A stretch of DNA of 64,000 nucleotides, from the NCBI GenBank assembly GCA_033032175.1, contig CM065331.1, positions 8,370,370 through 8,434,369 on the forward strand, given 5' to 3'. The notes beneath the pieces were generated by a model that made no database searches, was not told the origin of the DNA, and saw only the letters and a program-made list of their open reading frames with translations. Below are positions 55,286 to 64,000 of this stretch, one piece after another (position 1 is the first letter of the stretch; each line of letters opens with the position of its first letter). Position numbers and translations under genes: made by a program. The DNA comes from Saturnia japonica. Taxonomy: Eukaryota; Arthropoda; Insecta; Lepidoptera; Saturniidae.

Positions 55286-55474
55286 GTTCTTTATATTTAC
55301 TCACATAGTTCATTGTAGTATGATATTTATTTCTTTTTTATTTTATGTTATATCAGATAGGTTATTATTATTTTTACTTGAAATATTTATTATTATTATC
55401 TTATACTTTATATATTTAACTTATACTAGTTGATATAAAACACTTCATGCATAGTATTTATTTATTTTAAAATC

Positions 55475-55530
55475 AGCGCTCAATGACTCACCCCCCCCCA
55501 GCATATATGCTGACTCGAGGCCCATTTTCT
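55475..55530 (-). repeat. family L fragment, minus strand
   Basis: 'aaatcagcgctcaatgactc' and 'agcatatatgctgactcgag' are the complement of the L words at 56390 and 57290. Confidence 0.4.
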
Positions 55531-55639
55531 ACACACACATGTATTCCATTAATTATTAAGTTTGATTTTTTTTTCTTTCTTTCTACTATTTTTATTTATT
55601 TTCTTTTGATTTTTTTTTGTGTAACAAATAAATGTCTTT

Positions 55640-55965
55640 TCTTTCTTTCTTAGTACACAAAAAATCTAGAACGTCCTTCCGCACAGTAACCTTCATTTCG
55701 GTACGAATTAAAAGGTTCGCTATGACTTATCTTTGTTGTACCGCGAAGCTCTGGAACCTTCTCCCGGCCAATGTGTTCACTCCTTACGACAACATGTCCT
55801 TCGAGCGTAACGTGAAGAGATATACATATATAACCCGGCATAAGAGTGGTGACCGTCAATTAATTACGATCTCTCTGTAGTCCCGTTGTTTGGATTGTGT
55901 TCTTACCATAAGGAACAGTACCGTCAACTTGATGACCTACTATATAAAAAAAATATTTGCAAAAA
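55640..55965 (+). pseudogene. LINE ORF2 C-terminus joined to a family G 3' tail
   Basis: The frame reads FLSFLVHKKSRTSFRTVTFI then FAMTYLCCTAKLWNLLPANV, then FTPYDNMSFERNVKRYTY, the usual C-terminal pattern of insect LINE polyproteins (LWNxLP..F...yd...FkrnvkR). The G tail follows directly: 'gcataagagtggtgaccgtc', 'ttacgatctctctgtagtcc' and 'tatataaaaaaaata'. This shows that G is the 3' end of that LINE. 5'-truncated. Confidence 0.7.
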
Positions 55966-56036
55966 TTTGAATCACCAACATTGTGAATTTTTAATTACAG
56001 TGCCGATCACAACCGAACATTACCGCTGGTTAGCCT

Positions 56037-56125
56037 TTTTTTTTAGAACTGACTATACTGTTAGCCTTAGGGGCCCTGGAGCCTCTGATGGCTTTTACAG
56101 CTTCACTGGACTTGGGCTGGTTAGC
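56037..56125 (+). repeat. family H repeat, 5' part
   Basis: 'tagaactgactatactgtta', 'ggccctggagcctctgatgg' and 'cttttacagcttcactggac' match 28228-28310 with a few transitions. Confidence 0.5.
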
Positions 56126-56374
56126 TGGAAGAAAATGTTTTATAACATTAAACTCGCTATTGTACAAACTAAGAGTGCCATAAAGTATTAATTAATTTAT
56201 TGTGATGATTTTTTGTGTTTCTCTGATGATGGTAATATCTAATGAAAGAAAAAGAAAGAAATAAAACATTTATTCATAAGAAAAAAACACGCTGAACATA
56301 AATTGAGTAATATTAACATTAAAAAAAACATTAAAAAGTAACAATATAAATGACCCAGCTACGTGTCCTGCCAT

Positions 56375-56465
56375 TAAGAAAAGACGTCCAGCTCAGCATA
56401 TGCTGAAGTGCCACATGGCACTTAGCGCTGATTATCAGCTGGAACCCCGAAGCAAGACACGGTGC
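56375..56465 (+). repeat. family L repeat
   Basis: 'agacgtccagctcagcatat', 'gctgaagtgccacatggcac' and 'ttagcgctgattatcagctg' recur at 57270-57375, 59415-59505 and, reversed, 55475. Confidence 0.45.
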
Positions 56466-56844
56466 GCCAACAATAATCAATCAAATTAAAATAAAATATA
56501 AATAAACACTACTAATTTAACCGCCAAAATGTTTTCCTCAAAGTACATACTTATTATAGAACTCGAATCCCCCATCGTAGGTTCATACCGTTCATAATAA
56601 AACAACCAGGTAAACGCAAAGTTTAATATATAGACAGATGTTATTATCTGTGGTACGTGCCGTATCGCGTCGGGACTACGCAGTTGACAAACACCAATTT
56701 ATATGTTAATACAGACTTTTACGGTCGGCGCAATGGCGGCCAGCGTACTACTAGATTGGTATGTTGCTTATAAATACATATATTTAGCGTTGCCTTACGT
56801 CACGTAACATACATCACTGATCGAGTGTCGTATTATATTGCTTT

Positions 56845-57080
56845 TTATCCGATTTCAACAAAAGATGGGAGGTTACTCAATTCGAATGTATATTTTTTAT
56901 GGATCTACAGCCATAACTTCTTTGTCTATGGACCGATTTGGATGATTATTTTTTTGTTGGAAAGGGTATACCTCAAGGGTAGCCTCATTTTAATTTCATT
57001 GGCATTGGACCTTCAACTTCGAAGATACTCAAGGGAACCCTTCAAAATCATCGAAGTTGTTCTTTTTGTTAAAGTTGTCT
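56845..57080 (+). repeat. family A repeat
   Basis: 'ccgatttcaacaaaagatgg', 'gaggttactcaattcgaatg', 'tatacctcaagggtagcctc', 'tttcattggcattggacctt' and 'cttcgaagatactcaaggga'. The best preserved A copy. Confidence 0.65.
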
Positions 57081-57269
57081 TGTATCAAAATATTTATTAT
57101 TATTTTTTATACATATAAAAAGATCTAAATCAAATGATATTTGCTACATATCTTGTCATATTCCCTGTTCCTATTTCCTGTATCATTATTATTTCCATAT
57201 GCGTATATGGATATCATTATAATATTAATTAGTAATAGGAAATTTTAACTTGTTTAACAGTGCGTCTCA

Positions 57270-57375
57270 TTATTATGAAAAGGCGTCCAACTCAGTATGT
57301 ACTTATAATAATATGCTGAATATACACGAGGCACTCAACGCTGATTTACAGCCGGAACTCGGTGCCTAATGACTC
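57270..57375 (+). repeat. family L repeat
   Basis: 'aaaaggcgtccaactcagta', 'aatatgctgaatatacacga' and 'ggcactcaacgctgatttac' match 56375-56465. Confidence 0.4.
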
Positions 57376-57605
57376 GATATGCCGACTCAAAAATTGCCTC
57401 GCCAGCGTGGATCATATTTTCTTAGCCTTTCTAAAAATCAGCCATTTCTTCTAGCCCTTAATAAAATCGAATACTTTTCTAAATAAAACAATCCTTTAGA
57501 TTTTGTTTTCATATTTTTAATTTACTTAACATTTCTAAACAATAATAATGAACTAAACTATAAACAAGGTACATCCATTTTTCTTTTTTTTCCTACTTGG
57601 ACCCT

Positions 57606-57624
57606 CCCCCCCCCCCCCCCCCCC
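57606..57624. repeat. poly-C tract (19 C)
   Basis: An uninterrupted C run with more C-rich sequence either side (57602-57631). It is a length-unstable simple repeat and a likely assembly weak point. Confidence 0.9.
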
Positions 57625-57629
57625 TTCCC

Positions 57630-57775
57630 CCAATATTGACATTGTCACTCAACGAAAAGTGCCAGCAAGTGATGTAGATAATACTCATTGTTTATGAATA
57701 CTGTAAATGTCAAATAGAAAATAGTTTATGATCAAAAAGTCGCTGGTCAAATTTCGACCTTAGGGCGATCGCTAG
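57630..57775 (+). mobile_element. family M Helitron-like 3' end
   Basis: 'acattgtcactcaacgaaaa', 'gtcaaatagaaaatagttta' and 'tcaaatttcgaccttagg' lead to GGGCGATCGCTAG before T at 57776. A minus-strand relative lies at 63288-63440. Confidence 0.45.
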
Positions 57776-57986
57776 TTCAAATAAAAATGCAAAGTACGTA
57801 CTCAAAACTAGAGTAGGCAATTTTTCAAAGGGAGAAAATTTATCCCCGCAAACTTAAACCCCATCTTCAGTCTTTTGAAATGTGATCTCTAGTTTTATTG
57901 GAGTAAAAAAATAAACGGACAAGTTGTTATAAGACGCTTAGTTGATGTAGGTATATATTTTCATATATAACAGCAACGTGTGTTTA

Positions 57987-58850
57987 TCTATACAATTAAT
58001 AAAATTGAAGCTAATAACAGCTTTTTACTAAATGAATATGAAAGTATATACAATACCTAAAACAAAAAAAATTGTCTGTTTGTCTGTCTGTTTGTTACGG
58101 GTAATCCCCGAAACGGTTCGATCGACTTTGACGGTACTTTCTTCTTCTTGTTTTAGCGCCACAAAAGCACTTGCCAGTGTAATGTTTTTAAGCCTTCATA
58201 ACATTTTCCAATATACAAAGTGGGATATTCAGTGTCAATGTTTTTAAGTCTTCGTAAAATTTTCCAGCGTCAATGTTTATAAGCTTTCGTATTAATATAT
58301 ACATTATAAACAAAGTGGCGTCCTCCAAAATGGTGGCCGCCTTGTTAGAACGATCTAGGGAATTTTTGTGGGATCCCGGAATGCATGCTCTTGGTTTACA
58401 TTTATAATCCACTTCAATTATGCACAAAAACCAAACTATATCACGCAAAACGCCACCAATATTATATAATATAGGGTCAAAACATGTCACTTCAAGATCC
58501 CGTCAAAAAAACCGACGGGGCTTTCACTGGAAGGATAGCTGATGTTATAAGGAGTAACTTAGGCTACTTTTATTTTAGAAAAAGGATTAGACTTGAAAAA
58601 ACTGGTCATGGTGAATCGATTCGTGCGCTTAAATGGCTTACGCTGAATAAGCCATAAGAGATATATTTAATTACCATACCTACTACATAATTGTAGACAT
58701 TAAAAAAACCTACAAAAAAGTCAGCGAGAGTATATGTCCATCTTCTAAGGAACAGCATTTTTGTTTTTAGAATAGCCAGGAGCGCGGGGGAGCGAAATTC
58801 GCACGTATTCCCGATCGAGTGCTTTCAGTGGTCCACGTGCAAATAGCTAG
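57987..58850 (+). mobile_element. Helitron-like family D copy 5, split by a family E insertion
   Basis: Starts TCTATACAATTAATAAAATT after A and ends AAATAGCTAG before T at 58851. D sequence is 57987-58141 and 58514-58850; a family E element sits between. The 3' half includes 'tggtcatggtgaatcgattc' and 'aagccataagagatatattt', as in the other copies. Confidence 0.75.
58142..58513 (+). mobile_element. family E element inside a Helitron-like element, with target duplication
   Basis: The 372 bp insert starts 'ttcttcttgttttagcgcca' and includes 'aatggtggccgccttgttag', 'ctaaatgcatgctctt'-type words and 'cacttcaagatcccgtcaaa'. The flanks gacggtactttc (58130-58141) and gacggggctttc (58514-58525) are a 12 bp target duplication with two differences; intact D copies have the site once. 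Confidence 0.75.
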
Positions 58851-58924
58851 TACAAAATAAATAGGTATATATATCATGTGAAAAGAATTTTTTTCTAATG
58901 TCCAGAGTACAAGCAAAGTTTTAA

Positions 58925-59155
58925 CAAGATGGTGACTCTCTTGCTTAAGCTATCTAGGGAGTTTTTGTGGCAACTTAAAATTATTGATTCTAGTTATCAT
59001 TTATAATCTAATGTGATATTGGTTGAATTTTGCGTGATATAATTTGGTTATTGTGATCAATTGAAGTGGATTGGAAAAAAAGACCGTGAATTTTGAGACG
59101 TTACAAAAACTCCTTGGAAAGTTCTAACAATGGAGCGACTTTTTTTAGAACAATG
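58925..59155. repeat. family E sequence in head-to-head inverted arrangement
   Basis: The left half reads forward E (caagatggtgactctcttgc, tctagggagtttttgtggca). The right half reads reverse E (ggttattgtgatcaattgaa, acaaaaactccttggaaagt, tctaacaatggagcgac). The two halves could pair as an imperfect hairpin. Confidence 0.55.
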
Positions 59156-59414
59156 AAGTTACTAGAATACATTATAATACAAAAAGTGGTAGAATACTGC
59201 AATTATGTCCAATCGTGATTACTGTGAATTTGTGGAACTGCCTCCAGGGCAGGGTGACCCACCTTCCTACAATAAGGAGTCTTCAAACATAACGTGAAGA
59301 GACATTAAAAATGAAAATACAGACATAATTAATACATCACACATTAAACACGACATTACAATAAAGCATTAATAATTTAATTTATAATAGGTATCTACTA
59401 CAACTTTGCCAAAC

Positions 59415-59505
59415 AAATGCCGAACTCAACATCAAAAAGGACCTCAGCTCAGCATATGCTATAGCAGAATACTATAGCGCTGGTTTTCAGCCGGACCTAC
59501 ACTAC
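59415..59505 (+). repeat. family L repeat
   Basis: 'aaggacctcagctcagcata', 'tgctatagcagaatactata' and 'gcgctggttttcagccggac' match the other L copies. Confidence 0.4.
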
Positions 59506-59754
59506 ATACTAAAGGCATCAGATTAGACCAGACCATGATTATTATTGCATTATATATTGCTGGAATAAGAGAAAGGGGTAAGTCGCGAACAGAAAGGAAG
59601 AACATGATAAAAGTTTTCTTACACATTACCTTCGAACAACCAATTTTGGTAAGTATATAAAATATTAAAAATTTAAAAAGATGCTCTGTGCTGAAGCTTA
59701 TCTGTAAATTTAAAATATGAGGCCTTTCCAATGAGCCCAAACACGATACCTCTA

Positions 59755-60040
59755 CTTAAGTTGGTGAGGCGTTAGGGATCCTACGGATTCCAGATGGCGC
59801 TGCAGCAACAGTTCAACGTTTTACTAACATCATTGAAGTAACAGAATACCACATCTCGACTCAATCAAACCGGTGGAAGATGCTCAAATATATTTATCAA
59901 CTAGAAAAGAGCTGATAATCTACAAACCGCCAAAAAAACTTGATCAAAATCAGTTCAGCCTTTTGTGAGCTATGACGCTACAGATAGACAAACGGTAAAC
60001 TTATAAGCTTCCTCTTTATGTGTCGGGGGTTAAAAATTAA
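59755..60040 (+). repeat. SINE/LINE 3' tail with 'gtcgggggttaaaa' end
   Basis: 'gattccagatggcgctgcag', 'cttgatcaaaatcagttcag', 'cagatagacaaacggtaaac' and the end 'tgtgtcgggggttaaaaatt', a 3' end I know as common on lepidopteran RTE-dependent retroposons. No frame. Confidence 0.45.
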
Positions 60041-60073
60041 AAGATCAATTCGTATTGGCACTAATAATCTAAA

Positions 60074-60559
60074 TCTATACCATTAATATTATATGAAGAG
60101 GAACGATTTGATTTTTTGTTTGTTATGGATAAACTCAAAAACGACTGGATTGATTTTCAAAATTCTTTCACTAATATAAAATTACAGTATCAGCGAGTAA
60201 TAAAAGCCATACAATAATTTGAAAAATTAATTCATTCCTCATAAAAATGTCCAAAGTTTTACACAAACTATAAAAAAATTGCCTACACGGGTGCGTTGGC
60301 GATGTATGTCGTATTAAATTAATTAATATCTACGGGAAACCTCGACTGACTGACTGATCTATTAACACGTAGCTCAAACCCCTGAACAGATTGGGCTACA
60401 ATTTTGCACAGAGATAGCTACTATGACGTAGGCATCCGCTAGAAACGGATTTTTGAAAATCCAACGCTTGAAGGGGTTTAAGTGAGTATCAAAATTTGTT
60501 TGAAGAAATCATTAGATTTTTCAAAACTTGGTGCGAGCGAAGCCGCGGGCAAGAGCTAG
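60074..60559 (+). mobile_element. Helitron-like element, possibly a composite of two
   Basis: Starts TCTATACCATTAATATTATA after A and ends GCCGCGGGCAAGAGCTAG before T at 60560. Near 60345 a second typical start ('ctgactgactgatctattaa') suggests that two related elements are fused or nested. Confidence 0.6.
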
Positions 60560-60814
60560 TCTCAGTACTCAGAATTGGTTGTCAAAATCAAGAAAAAGAA
60601 TGGTTAAAAGTAGCTACTTATGCCTCCGCCCTAGCATTCTCCCCTCTACAAGTTAATTCAATTTCATTCCTATCCTATTTCTACAATAGCATTATAAATT
60701 GTTATACCAATAATCTCGGCAGTTTATTAACTCGCCCTGTACGGTTTGAGGTCCCTTGAGAGTGTCAGTGAGGTGGGGTCTTAGTGAGAGCGGAAAATAA
60801 AAAAAATATTTTTT

Positions 60815-61045
60815 TAGTAAGTTCTATTTTGTAACGGGTATCTAAAGCAGCATTAACAGGCTCTTACCAAATCTGGCTTCAAGGCAGTCAAGGTGAGCGC
60901 CGATGTGCATCATAAAGGGTGCATCCCTTAAACCTACACCTGGGTCGCGAGTCACGGGGGCTGCTCGTGTCCCTTCTCTCTGCCACACGATGTACCCGGC
61001 ACCTGCACGGTGAATCCATGGAATGCTAAGATGTTTGTCTCTTTG
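60815..61045 (+). pseudogene. LINE C-terminal remnant and 3' tail (as in AP-3 sigma intron 2)
   Basis: 'gtatctaaagcagcattaac', 'aggctcttaccaaatctggc', 'gtgagcgccgatgtgcatca' and 'tgaatccatggaatgctaag' match 4918-5095 nearly base for base. A 40-50 bp stretch here (cctacacctgggtcgcgagt) is absent from the intron copy, and the WLGREG coding is broken. Confidence 0.75.
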
Positions 61046-61144
61046 TGAGCGAACATATTATTATTACAATTTCATGCTTATCGTTACGACCATATCGACG
61101 CATATGCATGCGTTACGACCCACTTAAGTGATCAAATATTTGTT

Positions 61145-61770
61145 GTGATAGTAACATACATTAAAAAAATCTTTAAAGCAGTTGCTATGATACGGACTGT
61201 AGAAGACGTTCAGCGAGGTATTATACCTGTGCAGATCAAGCGGCTCGAAGAACTTAGTAACGTCTGCATCATTTACAATGAGGACAGCCCCTCTCTGCAA
61301 CCATTCCAGGGTATTGAAGAGGTATTTTGCAGGTCCGTCCCAAAGCGGACTTCATGCAAAGGCATGCTATTCACATTGTCGAGGATCCCGAGTTAACAAG
61401 CGGTCTAGGAACCTTATAACTTCGCAGAGACCTCGAGTCTTTTTGTGTCTTCTACCGCATGTACAATAGAGAATGTTCTGAGAAACTTTTCAGTATGGTT
61501 CCCTCATCATCGTTCCAAACTCGCATCTTCCCTCGTTGTCTGGCTGCTCATCCTCACACTGTAAAACCTAACTGAAACACGATAGCAGTAAGGTTCTCTA
61601 GAACCTTCCTGTCATGTACGCTAGGGTTGTCGTATGGGTTACCCAGCACGATTTTCCCCCAGAGCTATGACATGGGGATCTTCAAAAACGGATTGAAATA
61701 CGCTCTCCAAGGTCGACAACATGACTGTATTACTTCTGGTCTGGTAGTTGTCCATAGGCGACGGTAACCG
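61145..61770 (+). pseudogene. decayed LINE polyprotein C-terminus
   Basis: Frames give AIHIVEDPEL (about 61366), FCVFYRMYNRECSEKLFSMV (about 61437), TIAVRFSRTFL (about 61580) and FPQSYDMGIFKNGLKYALQG (about 61656). This is the common insect LINE C-terminal pattern (A.RIV..p, FYR.Y.gECSEeLf, T.RFsR.FLp, FP..YdmqtFK). Several stops and frameshifts; non-functional. Confidence 0.8.
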
Positions 61771-61779
61771 TTTATTCGA

Positions 61780-62970
61780 TCAATACATAGAACTCTGAAT
61801 TCTGATTACACAAAAAATAATTTTAAAATTTGTTAAACGTCAGAATTCCTTAAAAATATAAAGTTCTCGGGAACACAGCTCGAAATATCAAGTCGTGCCT
61901 TCGCGCGAATTTTAATTGCATTTCATGACGTGGGCATATTATAATTGCAGTTTCCAAAATGAGTACTTACTTGTGACTATCTTTCGTTTAGGATCGTTCG
62001 ATATTTAGGAATGTGCGAATTATTCAAAAATGTCAAATTATTTGCAAAGAATATTATGAAAAATTTCGATCAATTTGTAAGTTCTTCCAATTGTTTGTAA
62101 TTTTTGAACTTTTCGACATACATAGATATACGCATACACACGTTAAATTTATAACACCCCTTTTTTGTATCAGACTTTTATTTTGACATTATAAACAGAC
62201 ATTTCAGTTTTATTTATTTGTAGAGATGTGATCAACTGCATAAATACCTATCGCTATCGCGAATCACAATATTCTCGGATTTCCTTCAGTGTTTTCATGA
62301 ATAAACAAACGTTTGCCTGCAAAGGTCAGTCTGCGGGGAACCTTCTATATTTCTCGGAAACGTTTTATTGCATAATTCATATTAATAATTCTAGTTTAGA
62401 TGTGTATGTTCTGTAAACGCTCTAGAGAAAAGGAAAATTGTATATGACAATATATATTAAGTAATTTAATAAAATATATATATATATATATATATAGAAA
62501 CACATTCCACATTGTTATGAGTCACCAGCCACCCAAAATTAATAATAATTTAAATATTTACTTATATAATGTTATATTATTTCTCAAAGGTGTTTTTTCC
62601 TGGCAACGCCATGCCTTCTTTAATTCTTCATCTAAATTAATTATTCAAACATCATTTTAAAGGTTTCTATTGAGGGAATATGGATAAATACTTTAAAATT
62701 TAATTTTCGTTTAAAAAAAATTAATATAATATTTTTTCATTAAGAATACCATAAATTATGTTGGCATTATCTATCTATTAACAGTCTCTTTAATTAGCAT
62801 GCAAGATGTAGATTGTGTTGCCCCTCAGCTCCCTTGAATGGCGAATTCACCAATATTACGTAAGTACATTTCTATTATGTAAGGCAGCCAAAGATTTAAA
62901 TCATATAATGTGTGGAATATTCACAAGGGTTACGATGTGAAAACAATTTTTTCTGTTTCTCGGAAAATTA
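61780..62970. other. AT-rich stretch without genes
   Basis: No exon or element boundary seen. A (TA)n microsatellite of about 23 bp is at 62474-62496. Around 62150-62225 'tataacaccccttttttgta' is element-like. Confidence 0.45.
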
Positions 62971-62974
62971 CGAA

Positions 62975-63080
62975 TAAACCACACAATAAAAAGGAATAAA
63001 TATTACGATCTATGTAGTAAACTAACCAAAAACGGTTAAGTGGGAGCGAGAGCTAATCGAGCGAAATTTCTATATATATT
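62975..63080 (+). pseudogene. small LINE fragment, same family as intron 2 of AP-3 sigma
   Basis: 'accacacaataaaaaggaat', 'aaatattacgatctatgtag' and 'gtgggagcgagagctaatcg' match 4740-4860, coding for the HTIK.NKYY and VGA segments, with an internal deletion. Confidence 0.65.
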
Positions 63081-63287
63081 TCATATATTAATTTTTATAT
63101 ATATAAACCGGTTGAAATAACTTCCACGCTATCACTCGCGATATACATTTCATCTAGAAGTGTCTATTTACCCTAAACATGTGGGTAATTAGGTTTATAT
63201 ATAGGGTAATTATCATTAAGTTCCGTACCAGCGATTTCACAATGGGGAGATAAAATTGGGTCATTTATTTATTATTACTAGCGGTCG

Positions 63288-63440
63288 CCAAATGATCGAA
63301 ATTCGACCAGCTACTTTTTAATCATAGACTATTTTCTGTTTGATATTTGCAGTATGAACCTAAACAATGAATATTATATCACTTGCTGTCACTTTTCATT
63401 GAGTAACAATGTCAATATTTTAAGGGTCTAAGTTCAATGG
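63288..63440 (-). mobile_element. family M Helitron-like 3' end, minus strand
   Basis: 'ctagcggtcgccaaatgatc', 'atcatagactattttctgtt' and 'cattgagtaacaatgtcaat' are the complement of 57630-57775, starting at the CTAG end next to A. Confidence 0.45.
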
Positions 63441-63796
63441 CACTGATCGGGTTAGGATTCGCAGTATTAATTTATTTAATTTAATATATTAATAACAGAA
63501 AATTATTATAGATAAATTTTAGTTTTCTGCACTCCTTCTCCTTATAAACTTTAACCATGCCAAATCTCTGTCTTCCGTGCACGCAGTACGCTTAAAAAGG
63601 GGTAGAAAGTTTTTGCTTCACGTATAAATATAATGATTTTATACTAGATGTCCAGACACACATTGTTATGCCCTTTTCAATTGTCAATAACTCAGCCACA
63701 GTGTCTCATATCCTGATTTTTTCCTTAAATATTCCAGAACCTTATACTTCGAACAGAACAAAGTTAGAATTACGCATATCCATCTTTCTAATCGTT

Positions 63797-64000
63797 CGCC
63801 TAGTAGTCGTAAGCGCGACTGCTATGATCGAGGTCCTGGGTTCGATTCCCAGGTCGAGCAAAGTGTTATTGGGTATTTTCTATGAAATTCTTCAGTAGCA
63901 ACTCGGAGTTTGCCCGATTAATGGCAATAGGCTCGCCCCCTACATGGGACCTAAAAAACAAACCCGACGAACTGTGGCCGTGGGTTTAGGTACATTAATT
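63797..64000 (+). repeat. family B tRNA-derived SINE, copy 4 (cut by window end)
   Basis: Begins 'cgcctagtagtcgtaagcgc'. The T-arm 'ctgggttcgattcccag' is a perfect 5 bp stem. The body follows: 'actcggagtttgcccgatta', 'tggcaataggctcgccccct'. It continues beyond the window. Confidence 0.78.

Noticed and set aside
56743..56772. A first exon starting MAASVLLDW with a GTATGT donor
   Set aside because: Only nine codons, with no further exon or promoter evidence; too weak to list.
63797..63870. A tRNA gene (perfect T-arm)
   Set aside because: Four copies share the same downstream body and tail, and no acceptor stem closes; this is the tRNA-derived head of SINE family B.

Overview
This is a 64 kb window of AT-rich, intron-bearing, heavily repeat-loaded animal DNA. 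The repeats look like those of moths and butterflies: tRNA-derived SINEs with clear B boxes, Helitron-like elements ending in CTAG before a T, several LINE clades, and Tc1/mariner and pogo/Tigger DNA transposons. A lepidopteran nuclear genome is the best guess, by inference only. No rRNA gene, genuine tRNA gene, CRISPR array or bacterial-style operon is visible.

One host gene can be reconstructed completely: the sigma subunit of the AP-3 adaptor complex (Drosophila orange, vertebrate AP3S1/2). It has six coding exons on the + strand (4026-10080), and the spliced product is 191 aa. Its introns hold a LINE tail and a Helitron-like element (intron 2), a decayed Tigger (intron 3), repeat families I and J (intron 4), and families J and A (intron 5).

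The main finding is at its 3' end. The normal TGA (10078-10080) is followed, in the same frame, by 105 further open codons up to TAG at 10396. Translation would continue if the TGA is read through (it is followed by C). It would also continue, in phase, if a second AG acceptor 27 nt downstream of the normal one is used. Either route gives a roughly 290-residue form with a serine/asparagine/aromatic-rich tail ending in a lysine/arginine cluster.

Downstream of 11 kb there is no other complete host gene. A short minus-strand ORF at 40734-40678 looks like a first coding exon encoding a mitochondrial presequence, but its partner exons were not found. The rest is mobile DNA. The best preserved piece is a structurally intact Tc1/mariner element (21448-22750) with 32 bp inverted repeats, TA target duplications and a 359-aa DD41D transposase. 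Others include LINE reverse transcriptase, endonuclease and zinc-knuckle fragments, Helitron-like copies (one with a paralogous empty site), an E family of about 330-370 bp flanked by 11-14 bp target duplications, and a 46 bp x 7 minisatellite at 46.7 kb.

Family letters (A to O) are local labels for sequences seen more than once in this window. They are not database names.
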